Shown piece by piece: positions 35,899 to 43,858 of a stretch of 64,000 nt of DNA. The stretch is taken from contig NZ_NSKH01000018.1 in the NCBI RefSeq assembly GCF_003144095.1, positions 627,965 through 691,964 of the forward strand, given 5' to 3'. The notes beneath the pieces are model-generated. The model saw only the letters and a program-made list of their open reading frames with translations. It did not search any database and had not been told where the DNA came from. The stretch comes from Streptomyces sp. ICBB 8177 (GTDB lineage: Bacteria; Actinomycetota; Actinomycetes; Streptomycetales; Streptomycetaceae). A program made the position numbers and the translations under genes. Within the stretch, counting starts at the first letter, position 1, and every line of letters begins with the position of its first letter.

Positions 35899-36674
35899 GC
35901 CGACGCCTTCGCACCTGGCTGTTCCTCGCCGCCGCCGTCGTCGTCGCCGCCTTCTACGCCGCCGCCTGTACGGGCCTGCCGCACTTCGCCGGGCTCGTCC
36001 ACCCCTACGGGACCCGGGCGGTCGCGGCGGCGATGCGGCAGCGCACCGCCAACGTCATCTCCTCCGTCAACTTCGACCAACGCGCCTTCGACACCCTCGG
36101 CGAGGAGTCGATCCTGTTCGCCGCCGTGCTGGGCGCCATCGTGCTGCTGCGGCGGGCCCGCGACGAGCGCGAGGCGGCACCCGCGCCCGGCCGCGTGATG
36201 CCCTCCACGCGGCTGTTCGGCACCGTGATGCTGCCGATCACCCTGCTCACCGGCTTCTACATCGTCGCCCACGGGCAACTCTCGCCCGGTGGCGGCTTCC
36301 AGGGCGGCGTCATCCTCGCCACCGGGCTCCACCTCGCCTACATCGCCGCCGACTACCGGGCGCTGGAGCGCATCAGGCCGCTGGCCTCGCTGGACGTCGC
36401 CGACGCGCTCGCCGCCGGCGCCTTCGCCGCGCTGGGCTTCGTGGGAATCGCCAAGGGCGCCTCGTACCTCCAGAACGTCCTGCCGCTGGGCACCTTCGGG
36501 CAGTTGTCCTCCGGCGGCCTGGTGCCGGTCATCAACGCCGCCGTGGGCGTCGAGGTCGGCTCGGGCATCGTCGTGCTGATCGCCCACTTCATCGACCAGG
36601 CCGTCGAGATCGAATCGCCCTCGGACGGCGAACGGCCGAACGACGCGTCCGGCGCGGACGGAGGGAACCGATGA
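35895..36674 (+). CDS. mnhB: MbhE/MnhB fusion antiporter subunit
   Basis: A 259-residue protein joining two pieces. Residues 1-105 resemble MbhE (a membrane helix, a loop containing ANVISSVNFDQRAFDTLGEESILFAAVLGAIVLL). Residues 110-235 are MnhB (TVMLPITLLTGFYIVAHGQLSPGGGFQGGVILATG), with FxxHGH-type conserved loop. The C-terminal tail is acidic. The fusion of E and B parts is seen in other actinobacterial Mbh-like modules. Coupled by ATGA overlaps on both sides. Confidence 0.85.
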   Translation: MSRRLRTWLFLAAAVVVAAFYAAACTGLPHFAGLVHPYGTRAVAAAMRQRTANVISSVNFDQRAFDTLGEESILFAAVLGAIVLLRRARDEREAAPAPGRVMPSTRLFGTVMLPITLLTGFYIVAHGQLSPGGGFQGGVILATGLHLAYIAADYRALERIRPLASLDVADALAAGAFAALGFVGIAKGASYLQNVLPLGTFGQLSSGGLVPVINAAVGVEVGSGIVVLIAHFIDQAVEIESPSDGERPNDASGADGGNR

Positions 36675-37015
36675 GTGTCTTCCCCTACCTGGTGGCGGGC
36701 TGGATCTTCCTGATCGGCGTCTACGGCATGGTCCGCAGCCGCGACGCCATCCACACCATCGGCTGCCTGGCCGTCGCGCAGTCGTCCACCTACGTGCTGC
36801 TGCTCGCGGTGGGATACCGGCGCGGCGGTACCTCGCCGTACTTCTCCGACACCCCGAAGTCCACACAGGTGGTGGACCCCGTGGTGCAGGCGCTGGCGCT
36901 GACCGACGTGGTGGTCGGGGCGACCGTGACCGCCCTGCTGCTGGCGCTCGCCATCCAGTTGCGCAAACGGCACGGCACCATCGACCCCGACTCGCTCACC
37001 GGGCTGAAGGGCTGA
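36671..37015 (+). CDS. mnhC: Mrp/Mnh antiporter subunit C (NuoK-like)
   Basis: A 114-residue NuoK-like protein with three membrane segments: FPYLVAGWIFLIGVYGMVRS, IGCLAVAQSSTYVLLLAVGY and VQALALTDVVVGATVTALLLALAIQL, the last being a MnhC hallmark. The central loop with GTSPYFSDTPKSTQVVDPVV is also family-like. It ends nine bases before the mnhD-like gene. Confidence 0.88.
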   Translation: MSVFPYLVAGWIFLIGVYGMVRSRDAIHTIGCLAVAQSSTYVLLLAVGYRRGGTSPYFSDTPKSTQVVDPVVQALALTDVVVGATVTALLLALAIQLRKRHGTIDPDSLTGLKG

Positions 37016-37023
37016 CCGCGCAC

Positions 37024-38877
37024 GTGCCCACCCAGGACCTGCTTCCCTTCGCCGTCGCCGTGCCCCTGCTGGGCGCGGTGCTGCTCGTCGTCGCCGGACG
37101 CCGGCTGCCGCGCGTGGCCATCGACTGCCTGGTGACCGCCCTGGCCGCCGCCGACGTGGCCGACCTGGCCCTGCTGTGGGCGCGCACCGGCGACGGCCGC
37201 ACCGTCGCCTGGCTCGGCGGCTGGCGGCCGGCGCACGGCGAGAGCGTGGGCATCGTGATGGTCGGCGACCGCGTCGGCATCGGACTCGCCCTGCTGGCCG
37301 CGGTGCTCATCCTGGCCGTCGTCGGCTACTCCTGGCGCTACTTCGAGCAGCCGCCCACCGAGCACCCGGGGACGTTCCCCGCGCTCATCCTGATCTTCGA
37401 GGCCGGGATGTGCGGATTCGCGCTCACCGGCGACCTGTTCGACGCCTTCGTCTTCTTCGAGCTGATGGGTGCCGTCGCCTACGCGCTCACCGGCTTCCGC
37501 ATCGAGGACCCGCGCCCGCTCCAGGGCGCGTTGACCTTCGGCGTCCTCAACTCCCTGGCCGCGTACGCCTCGTTGCTGGGCATCGGACTGCTGTACGCGC
37601 GCACCGGCGAACTCGGGTTCGCCCAGATCGGACAGCATCTCGCCCACCACCGCGCGGACGCCCTGCTGGTAGCCGCCTTCGTGCTGGTGCTCACCGGGCC
37701 ACTGGTCAAGGCGGCGGTGGCTCCGTTCCACTTCTGGCTGCCGGACGCGCACGCGGTCGCGCCCACACCGGTGTGCATGCTGCTGTCCGGCGTGATGGTG
37801 GAACTCGGGATCTACGGCGCCGCGCGGATCTACTGGACGGTCTTCTCCGGCCCGCACGGCGTTCCCATGGCGTGCTTCCGCGACACGTTCGTGGCCTTCG
37901 GCGCGCTGACCGCCGTGGTGGGGGCGGTGATGTGCTGGCAGCAACGGCACCTCAAGCGCATGCTGGCCTTCTCCACCGTGGGACACGTGGGACTGTTCCT
38001 GATCGGCGTGGCGCTGCTGACCCCGGAGGGCGTCGCCGGGACCGCGCTGTACGTCGCGGGGCACGCGGGCGTGAAGGCGGCGCTGTTCGCCGTCACCGGG
38101 GTGCTGCTGGACCGGTACGGCTCGGTGGACGAGCACGGACTGCACGGCCGGGCCCGCGAACTGAGGCTGGGCGCCGTGCTGTTCACCGCCGGCGGCCTCG
38201 CGCTCGCCGGGCTGCCGCCGTTCGGCACCGGTCTGGGCAAGGCCGTCCTGGAGCACGCGGCCCTGTCCCGCTTCCCCTGGCTGCTCGTGGTCTTCGTAGG
38301 CGTCTCGGCGCTCACCGCCGGCGCGGTGCTGCGGGCGGCCGCGCGGGTGTTCGCCGGGGCGGGACCGCGACCGCGGGAGCGCTACGCGGGCACCGAGACG
38401 ACCGGCGGCGGTGAGGAACCGGAGGTCCGCGACCCCTCGCGAGCGGTCCCCGCGCCCATGCTGGCGGTGCCCACCATCCTGCTGCTCGGCGCCCTCGCGG
38501 TCGGGGTGCTCCCCGGCATCGGCCGCCAACTCGCTGCGGCGGCGAGTTTGTTCACCGATCGCGCGGGATATGTGGCGGCGCTGTACGGGCCCGCCCCCGC
38601 CCCGTCAGGCGCGCCCCCGGCCACCGACTGGACCGCGGAGGGCGTCAGCCTCGGACTGCTGTCCACCCTTCTGGCGGTCGCCGTCGCCGCGCTGGCGGTG
38701 TGGGGCCCGGCGGTGCCGTCGGGCGCCGTGCACCGGGCCCGCGCGGCGTTCGAGGCGACCGGGCGGCGCGTGGTGCTGCCGTTGCGGCGCCTGCACTCCG
38801 GCCACATCGGCGACTACGTGAGCTGGCTGGCGGTCGGGCTCGCGGTGCTGATGGTGGTGACGGCGGCGCAGGTCTGA
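37024..38877 (+). CDS. mnhD: Mrp/Mnh antiporter subunit D / NuoL/M/N-like proton-translocating protein
   Basis: A 617-residue NuoL/M/N-family membrane protein with about 14 segments, starting at GTG 37024. Key residues of the antiporter core are visible in ILIFEAGMCGFALTGDLFDAFVFFELMG (the conserved Glu), LTGPLVKAAVAPFHFWLPDAHAVAPTPVCMLLSGVMVELGIYG (the Lys and PxxxHxWLPxAH motif) and RHLKRMLAFSTVGHVGLFL. It is the only large NuoL-like subunit in the operon; a canonical MrpA is absent. A charged loop (residues about 450-480) and a C-terminal extension are present. Confidence 0.9.
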   Translation: MPTQDLLPFAVAVPLLGAVLLVVAGRRLPRVAIDCLVTALAAADVADLALLWARTGDGRTVAWLGGWRPAHGESVGIVMVGDRVGIGLALLAAVLILAVVGYSWRYFEQPPTEHPGTFPALILIFEAGMCGFALTGDLFDAFVFFELMGAVAYALTGFRIEDPRPLQGALTFGVLNSLAAYASLLGIGLLYARTGELGFAQIGQHLAHHRADALLVAAFVLVLTGPLVKAAVAPFHFWLPDAHAVAPTPVCMLLSGVMVELGIYGAARIYWTVFSGPHGVPMACFRDTFVAFGALTAVVGAVMCWQQRHLKRMLAFSTVGHVGLFLIGVALLTPEGVAGTALYVAGHAGVKAALFAVTGVLLDRYGSVDEHGLHGRARELRLGAVLFTAGGLALAGLPPFGTGLGKAVLEHAALSRFPWLLVVFVGVSALTAGAVLRAAARVFAGAGPRPRERYAGTETTGGGEEPEVRDPSRAVPAPMLAVPTILLLGALAVGVLPGIGRQLAAAASLFTDRAGYVAALYGPAPAPSGAPPATDWTAEGVSLGLLSTLLAVAVAALAVWGPAVPSGAVHRARAAFEATGRRVVLPLRRLHSGHIGDYVSWLAVGLAVLMVVTAAQV

Positions 38878-38965
38878 GCGGCGCGCACGACGGTACCGCC
38901 CGGGGCCGTACGGCGGGTTTGCCCCGCGTGAGCCCGGGGACCCGGAAGGAACGGTGAGGAGGACC

Positions 38966-39883
38966 ATGGCCACCACGACGAAGGACCGGGTGCGCGTCGG
39001 CGGGCGCACCGTCGAGCTGACCCACCCGGACAAGGAGCTCTTCCCCGACGACGGCATCACCAAGGCGGAACTGGCCGACCACTACCGCCGGTTCGCCCGC
39101 CGCATGCTGCCCCACCTGCGGGACCGTCCGCTGGTGATGGAGCGCTACCCGGACGGCTACCGGGGGAAGTCCTTCTACCACAAGGACGTTCCCGACTACT
39201 TCCCCGACTGGATCCGCACCCGCGAGGTCCCCAAGGAGGGCGGTACGGTCACCATGGTGGTCTGCGACGACGCCGCCACCCTGGTCTACCTCACCAACCA
39301 GGCGTGTCTGACACCGCACCCCTGGTTGAGCAGGGCCGGACGACTCGACTGCCCCGACCGCCTGGTGTTCGACCTCGACCCGCCCGGCGAGGTCGACTTC
39401 GCCACGGTGCGCTGGGCCGCGCGGCGACTGGGCGACCTGCTCACCGGCCTCGGGCTGCGGCCCGCCCTGATGACCACGGGCTCACGCGGTCTGCACGTCG
39501 TCGTACCGCTGGTGCGCGGGACCGACTTCGACACCGCCCGGGGCTTCGCCCGCGCCGTCGGCGACACGCTCGCCTCCCGCCACCCGGACCGGCTCACCAC
39601 TCAGGTCCGCAAGGACAAGCGCGGGGGGCGTCTCTACCTCGACATCCAGCGCAACGCCTACGCCCAGACCTCCGTCGCCCCCTACGCGGTGCGGGCCAGG
39701 CCGCACGCCCCGGTGGCCACACCGATCGACTGGGACGAACTGGACGACCCCGAACTCGGCCCGCGACGGTGGACGCTGCGTACGATCGGCGACCGGCTGG
39801 AGAAGCACGGCGACCCGTGGCGCGGCCTGAGCCGTTGCGCCCGCTCCCTGGGCCCGGCGATGCGCCGGCTGGAGCAGGAGTAG
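38966..39883 (+). CDS. Stand-alone LigD-type NHEJ polymerase/primase domain protein
   Basis: A 305-residue archaeo-eukaryotic primase-type polymerase as found in LigD. It has VELTHPDKELFPDDGITKAEL at the N-terminus, catalytic carboxylates in RLVFDLDPPGEVDF, the SRGLHVVVPL strand, and the C-terminal AYAQTSVAPYAVRARPHAPV region, with WDEL near the end. No ligase or nuclease domain is attached, so it corresponds to stand-alone LigD polymerases that work with Ku and a separate ligase. Neither partner is in the window. GAGGAGG precedes ATG 38966; an in-frame ATG 12 bases upstream lies before that site. Confidence 0.92.
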   Translation: MATTTKDRVRVGGRTVELTHPDKELFPDDGITKAELADHYRRFARRMLPHLRDRPLVMERYPDGYRGKSFYHKDVPDYFPDWIRTREVPKEGGTVTMVVCDDAATLVYLTNQACLTPHPWLSRAGRLDCPDRLVFDLDPPGEVDFATVRWAARRLGDLLTGLGLRPALMTTGSRGLHVVVPLVRGTDFDTARGFARAVGDTLASRHPDRLTTQVRKDKRGGRLYLDIQRNAYAQTSVAPYAVRARPHAPVATPIDWDELDDPELGPRRWTLRTIGDRLEKHGDPWRGLSRCARSLGPAMRRLEQE

Positions 39884-39888
39884 CAGGC

Positions 39889-39921
39889 GGGCCCCGACGC
39901 GGTGCCGCCGCGCCGGGGCCC
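39889..39921. terminator. Bidirectional hairpin terminator
   Basis: Arms 39889-39902 and 39908-39921 pair at all but one position with a 5-base loop. It sits between the stop of the LigD polymerase gene and the stop of the convergent cysteine hydrolase gene. Confidence 0.8.
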
Positions 39922-39936
39922 GGCCGGCCTCCGCGC

Positions 39937-40476
39937 TCAGAAGACGATCGCATCGGCCGGACGGATGGCCGCGCCCATGTTCCGTTCCATCATCCGCAGC
40001 GCCGCCCGCGCCAGATCCTCGTGGATGTGGGCCACCGCGTCCTCGGCCACCGTCACGCCGAGCCTGCGGATGTGCGCGTCCAGCGCGGAGTACAGCACGC
40101 ACTGCTCGGTGACCTGACCACACAGCACGACGTGGTCGGCGCCGAGTTGGGACAGCAGGTACTCCAGCGGGGTCTGGTAGAAGATCGAGTGCCGTGCCTT
40201 CACCACGAACAGCGACTCCTCGTCCGGCCTGATGGGCTCGACCAGTTCGGCGTACGGGCCGTCGAGGACGGCCGCCAGCAACTCGTCGTGGTGCGAGCGC
40301 CAGCGGCCGAAGTTGTCGTTGACGTAGACGACGGCGACGTCCTCCTCGCGAGCCCGCGCGATCAGGCGCTCTATGGCGGGCAGCACCTCGCGCACGGAGG
40401 CCACCAGCGCGTCGGCGTCCTCGTGCTCATAGGTGTTGATCATGTCGATGACGACGAGGGCGGCGCGTCCGGACAC
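39937..40476 (-). CDS. Isochorismatase-family cysteine hydrolase
   Basis: A 179-residue hydrolase with the Asp-Lys-Cys triad visible: Asp11 in ALVVIDMINTYE, Lys93 in VVKARHSIFY and Cys126 in GQVTEQCVLYSALDAH. Relatives include nicotinamidases and N-carbamoyl hydrolases; the substrate is not clear. GTG start. The gene begins 15 bp after the F420-dependent oxidoreductase stop, so they form an operon. Confidence 0.88.
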   Translation of the reverse strand: MSGRAALVVIDMINTYEHEDADALVASVREVLPAIERLIARAREEDVAVVYVNDNFGRWRSHHDELLAAVLDGPYAELVEPIRPDEESLFVVKARHSIFYQTPLEYLLSQLGADHVVLCGQVTEQCVLYSALDAHIRRLGVTVAEDAVAHIHEDLARAALRMMERNMGAAIRPADAIVF

Positions 40477-40491
40477 GGTGGCCGTCCTGCC

Positions 40492-41457
40492 TCACAGCTC
40501 GCGCAGCGCGGGCAGCAACTCCTTCTCCGCCCAGTCGAAGAAGGGCAGTTGGTGGCCGCCGCCGATCTGCACCAGGGCCACCTCGGTGAACCCCGCCTCC
40601 GCGTAAGGGCGCACCGCGTCCACGAACGCGCTCACGTCGTTCCCGCACGGGATCGACTCGGCCACGTCCTCCTTGCGCACGAACTGCGTGGCGGAGTCGA
40701 AGCCACTGGTCCCCGGCAGCTCGGAGTTGACCTTCCAGCCGCCGCCGAACCAGCGGAACTGGTCGTGGGCGCGGTCGATGGCCGCGTCACGGTCGGTGTC
40801 GTAGCAGACCGGAAGCTGCCCCACCCGGGGCTTGCCCGTGCCGCCGTGCCGGTCGAAGGCGGTCAGCAGCTCGGACTTCGGCTCGACGGCGATGACCAGA
40901 TCGCCAAGCCGGCCCGCCAGTTCGCAGGACTGCTCGCCCGACACCGCGATACCGATGGGCGGCGGCTGGTCCGGCCGGTCCCACAACTTGGCCGACTCCA
41001 CGTCGTAGTGCGTCCCGTGGTGGTTGACGTAACCGCCCTCGAAGAGCGAGCGGATGATCTCGACGGCTTCGCCCAGCATCTCGTGCCGGACGTCGACGGC
41101 GGGCCAGCCGCCGCCGATCACGTGCTCGTTGAGGTTCTCGCCCGCCCCGAGGCCCAGCCGGAACCGCCCCTGCGACAGCAGTTGCACGGTTGCCGCCTTC
41201 TGGGCGACCACGGCCGGGTGGTAGCGCATCGTCGGACAGGTCACGTAGGTCATCAGCGGAATGCGTGAGGTGGCCTGTGCGGCGGCGCCCAGCACGCTCC
41301 AGGCGTAAGGGGCGTGCCCCTGGGAGTCGAGCCACGGCGAGTAGTGGTCGGAGATGACGGAGAAGTCGAAGCCTGTCTCCTCCGCCCGCACCACATGCTC
41401 GACCAGCTCCCGCGGGCCGGCCTGCTCGGTCATCATCGTGTATCCGATTCGCACCAT
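40492..41457 (-). CDS. LLM-class F420-dependent oxidoreductase (second copy)
   Basis: A 321-residue luciferase-like enzyme paralogous to 13451-14410. Shared motifs include FDFSVISDHYSPWLDSQG, PLMTYVTCPTMRYHPAVVAQ and GRFRLGLGAGENLNEHVIGG. The C-terminus (ALVQIGGGHQLPFFDWAEKELLPALREL) also aligns. ATG 41457 is the start of the family-like sequence. Forms an operon with the cysteine hydrolase. The substrate is unknown; in this family some members reduce F420 using a sugar phosphate or alcohol. Confidence 0.88.
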   Translation of the reverse strand: MVRIGYTMMTEQAGPRELVEHVVRAEETGFDFSVISDHYSPWLDSQGHAPYAWSVLGAAAQATSRIPLMTYVTCPTMRYHPAVVAQKAATVQLLSQGRFRLGLGAGENLNEHVIGGGWPAVDVRHEMLGEAVEIIRSLFEGGYVNHHGTHYDVESAKLWDRPDQPPPIGIAVSGEQSCELAGRLGDLVIAVEPKSELLTAFDRHGGTGKPRVGQLPVCYDTDRDAAIDRAHDQFRWFGGGWKVNSELPGTSGFDSATQFVRKEDVAESIPCGNDVSAFVDAVRPYAEAGFTEVALVQIGGGHQLPFFDWAEKELLPALREL

Positions 41458-41552
41458 ATGAGGCGGCTTCCCGGTCGTGTGGCAGGGAAACGTGCGACGG
41501 CGGTGTGCCCCGGATGCGCGCGATGGCGCGAGGTCCGCGTGTGCGGGCACCA

Positions 41553-41588
41553 CGACGGCCGCCGCGCGAACGCGCGCGGCGGCCGTCG
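41553..41588 (-). terminator. Strong hairpin terminator after the 30-codon ORF
   Basis: Sixteen-base perfect arms (41553-41568 and 41573-41588) with a 4-base loop, starting seven bases after the stop codon of the small ORF at 41595-41687 on the minus strand. Confidence 0.85.
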
Positions 41589-41594
41589 GACGAC

Positions 41595-41687
41595 TCAGTA
41601 CGGCAGCTGACGGCCGGACGGAGTGCGCAGGTCGAGGGGCGGGGGCTGCTTGGGGCGCTGGGCCCTCGGGACGAGGATGCGTGTCAT
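41595..41687 (-). CDS. Putative 30-residue peptide with its own ribosome site and terminator
   Basis: A very short gene: ATG at 41687 preceded by AGGAGG with a 9-base spacer, and a 16-bp perfect hairpin beginning seven bases past the stop. The predicted peptide runs MTRILVPRAQRPKQPPP and then LDLRTPSGRQLPY. It is basic and proline-rich, with no leader-peptide or membrane signature I recognise. The combination of ribosome site and immediate terminator argues that it is a real expressed unit rather than chance. It may be a small regulatory or secreted peptide, or the first codons of a degraded gene. Its function is unknown. Confidence 0.5.
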   Translation of the reverse strand: MTRILVPRAQRPKQPPPLDLRTPSGRQLPY

Positions 41688-42043
41688 GGCCGATCGCCTC
41701 CTGGTGCGGACTGCCGGTTCTCCCCGTTGTCGCGCTCCCAGTCTGCTCCGGGGCGCTCGCGCGTCGCCGGAGGCTCCGGAACCGCCGGGACGGCGACCCG
41801 TGGTGGCGTCGATCCCGTGCAGTGTGTCTGCTCGCCGGCCGTGCTTCTCAACCGCACTCGCCCGCGCCAATTGATCTCGCCCGAAAAGTCGTGAATGACG
41901 TTTGAAGGCGTGTGACAGGGACAGGCGTGACCTCGTGCTTCGGGTCGGCGGCAGCAGCCGACAGGGCGGCCGGGCCGCCCGCCGCGTGCGCACGGGGTAG
42001 TGCCCGCGCCAAAGGACCCATCGTGCATATCCCTGGAGACGCC
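41688..42043. other. Intergenic region upstream of the first sigma factor gene
   Basis: About 350 bp between divergent transcription units. Apart from the candidate SigB-type promoter at 41900-41923 I see no further repeats or open reading frames. The promoter of the 30-codon ORF must also lie here but is not obvious. A slightly AT-richer patch occurs at about 41868-41910. Confidence 0.4.
41900..41923 (+). promoter_or_regulatory. Possible SigB-type promoter for the first sigma factor gene
   Basis: GTTT (41900-41903), 14 bases, GGGACA (41918-41923). The -35 and spacing match the best site (61459-61436); the -10 departs at two positions. It leaves a leader of about 115 bases before ATG 42044. 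Confidence 0.4.
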
Positions 42044-42844
42044 ATGCGTGAATTCGCGCGTCCCGCCCGTGCGGGTCGTTCCCTGCGGCACCACGACACC
42101 CCGGACACCGACGAGTCGTTCGAACGACTCACCCGAATGGCCGAAGGTCCGGAGCGCGAGGCGCTGCGCCAGGAGGTCATCACCGCCTGGATGCCGATGG
42201 CCGAGCGGCTGGCGACCCGGTTCCACAATCGCGGCGAGGACGACGACGACCTGCGCCAAATCGCCGCCCTGGGGCTGGTGAAGGCGGTCGACCGCTACGA
42301 CCCGCGGCGCGGCACGGCGTTCGCCAGCTTCGCGGTGCCCACGGTGGTGGGCGAGATCAAACGGCACTTCAGGGACCACCTGTGGAGCCTGCACGTGCCA
42401 CGCAGGGTGCAGGAGCTGCGCAACCGGGTGCGGCGGGCCCGCGTGGAGCTGTCACAGGGGCTGGACGCGCGCTCGCCGAGCGTGGGTCAGGTGGCCGAGC
42501 ACACCGGCCTGACCGAGGAGGAGGTGCTGCTGGGCCTTGAGGCCATCGACAGCTTCTCCACCCTCTCCCTCGACGCCGAGCTGCCCGGTTCGGACGGCTA
42601 CTCGCTGAAGGACACCATCGGCGCGGGCGACGGCGCGATGGACCTGGTGGTCGACCGCGAGTCCGCCAAACCGTGCCTGCGTCAACTACCGGACCGGGAG
42701 AGGGACATCCTCTACCTCAGGTTCTTCCGGGGCATGACGCAGAGCCAGATCGCCAGGGACATGGGGATATCCCAGATGCACGTCTCCCGGCTGCTGAGCC
42801 GCACCTGTTCGCAGCTGAGGACCCAGATCCTGGCCGACGCCTGA
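42044..42844 (+). CDS. RNA polymerase sigma factor, SigB/SigF/SigG family
   Basis: A 266-residue alternative sigma factor. Region 2 is seen as GLVKAVDRYDPRRGTAFASFAVPTVVGEIKRHFRD, with -10 recognition in LHVPRRVQELRNR. Region 3 is SPSVGQVAEHTGLTEEEVLLGLEAI. Region 4 helix-turn-helix is MTQSQIARDMGISQMHVSRLLSR. The latter sequence is nearly the same in all three sigma genes here. It lacks any anti-sigma gene beside it; free RsbW-type kinases lie 4-16 kb away. ATG 42044 follows CTGGAG. A terminator hairpin (42872-42896) follows. Confidence 0.92.
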   Translation: MREFARPARAGRSLRHHDTPDTDESFERLTRMAEGPEREALRQEVITAWMPMAERLATRFHNRGEDDDDLRQIAALGLVKAVDRYDPRRGTAFASFAVPTVVGEIKRHFRDHLWSLHVPRRVQELRNRVRRARVELSQGLDARSPSVGQVAEHTGLTEEEVLLGLEAIDSFSTLSLDAELPGSDGYSLKDTIGAGDGAMDLVVDRESAKPCLRQLPDRERDILYLRFFRGMTQSQIARDMGISQMHVSRLLSRTCSQLRTQILADA

Positions 42845-42871
42845 ACGCGTCGTCCTCCCCCTCTTCCCCCA

Positions 42872-42896
42872 GGGGCCCGGCTCGGTGCCGGGTCCC
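42872..42896 (+). terminator. Hairpin terminator after the first sigma factor gene
   Basis: Ten-base arms (42872-42881 and 42887-42896, including one G-T pair) with a 5-base loop, followed by a TTTCC run. It lies 28 bases after the stop codon. Confidence 0.75.
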
Positions 42897-42931
42897 TTTC
42901 CGTTCCCTACGGCCGCGCCCGCTTGCCGGGG

Positions 42932-42980
42932 GAGTGGCGTGGGTGCGTTACGGGTAAAGTTGCCGACACCTTGTCGGCAA
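42932..42980 (+). promoter_or_regulatory. Heme oxygenase control region: palindrome and possible SigB-type promoter
   Basis: GAGT (42932-42935), 16 bases, GGGTAA (42952-42957) may be a SigB-type promoter. Immediately after it is a perfect inverted repeat TTGCCGACA (42960-42968), 3-base centre, TGTCGGCAA (42972-42980), at the expected transcription start, as for a repressor site. About 5 bases further, GTGAGGTT is only a partial match to an actinobacterial iron-regulator box, so iron control is not established. Confidence 0.5.
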
Positions 42981-43053
42981 ACTGCGAGTGAGGTTCCCCT
43001 GACTCGCATCGGCGCGAACGCGCCGCCCGTCGTCCCCCCTGGAGGACCGCCCC

Positions 43054-43725
43054 ATGACCGAGACGGTGTCCACCGGCTCCACCGGTTTCGCAGCGCTGCT
43101 GCGCGACGCCAGCGCGCAGGAACACCGCAGGGCGGAGCAGTCCCGCTTCATGGGCAACCTGCTCGGCGGCCGCCTCGGGATCGACGCGTACGCCGAACTG
43201 GCCGGGCAACTGTGGTTCGTCTACCGCGAGTTGGAGGAGACGGGTGCGCGGCTCGCCGCCGACCCGGTGGTCGGCCCCTTCATCGACCCCGCGCTGGAGC
43301 GCACCGGTGCCCTGGAGCGGGACCTGCGCCACCTGCGGGGCGAGGGCTGGCGCGACACGCTGTCAGCGCTGCCGGCCACGGAGGCGTACGCGGCCCGGCT
43401 GCGCGAGGTCGCCCGCGACTGGGCCCCCGGACACCTCGCCCACCACTACACCCGTTACCTGGGCGACCTGTCCGGCGGCCAGATCATCCGGGGTGTCGCG
43501 GAGAAGACCTGGGGTTTCGAGCGCAAGGGCGACGGCGTGCGCTTCTACGTCTTCGAGGGCGTCGCCAACCCGGCCGCCTTCAAGCGCGAGTACCGCGCCA
43601 GGCTGGACGCCGTCGCGGTGGACGAGGTCGAGCGGCAGCGGATCGCGGAGGAGTGCAAGCTCGCCTTCCGGCTCAACACGGCCCTCTTCCAAGACCTCGA
43701 CGGACGCTTCCCGCTCACCGCCTGA
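43054..43725 (+). CDS. hmuO: Heme oxygenase (biliverdin-producing)
   Basis: A 223-residue heme oxygenase of normal length. The proximal heme ligand is His24 in DASAQEHRRAEQSRFM, and the distal helix carries LGDLSGGQIIRGVAEK. The C-terminal helices KREYRARLDAVAVDEVERQRIAEECKLAFRLN complete the fold. It would open heme to biliverdin, carbon monoxide and iron, needing an external reductase (not visible nearby). A palindrome and promoter-like sequence stand upstream. GGAGG lies close to the ATG at 43054. Confidence 0.93.
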   Translation: MTETVSTGSTGFAALLRDASAQEHRRAEQSRFMGNLLGGRLGIDAYAELAGQLWFVYRELEETGARLAADPVVGPFIDPALERTGALERDLRHLRGEGWRDTLSALPATEAYAARLREVARDWAPGHLAHHYTRYLGDLSGGQIIRGVAEKTWGFERKGDGVRFYVFEGVANPAAFKREYRARLDAVAVDEVERQRIAEECKLAFRLNTALFQDLDGRFPLTA

Positions 43726-43858
43726 ACGCCCTGAGCGCGTCGCCGCGCGCGTCGCGAAGAGTGAGCCGGGCGAACCGGCCGACGTCCCCGGGGGTTTGAC
43801 CACCCGCCGCTCGGGTTACCCGCGCAGCGAGGACAGACCCGTCCCGTGGAGGGCGCCG

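Noticed and set aside
42985..43010. Iron-regulator (DmdR/IdeR) box before heme oxygenase
   Set aside because: GTGAGGTTCCCCTGACTCG matches the consensus at only about half its positions. Too weak to call.
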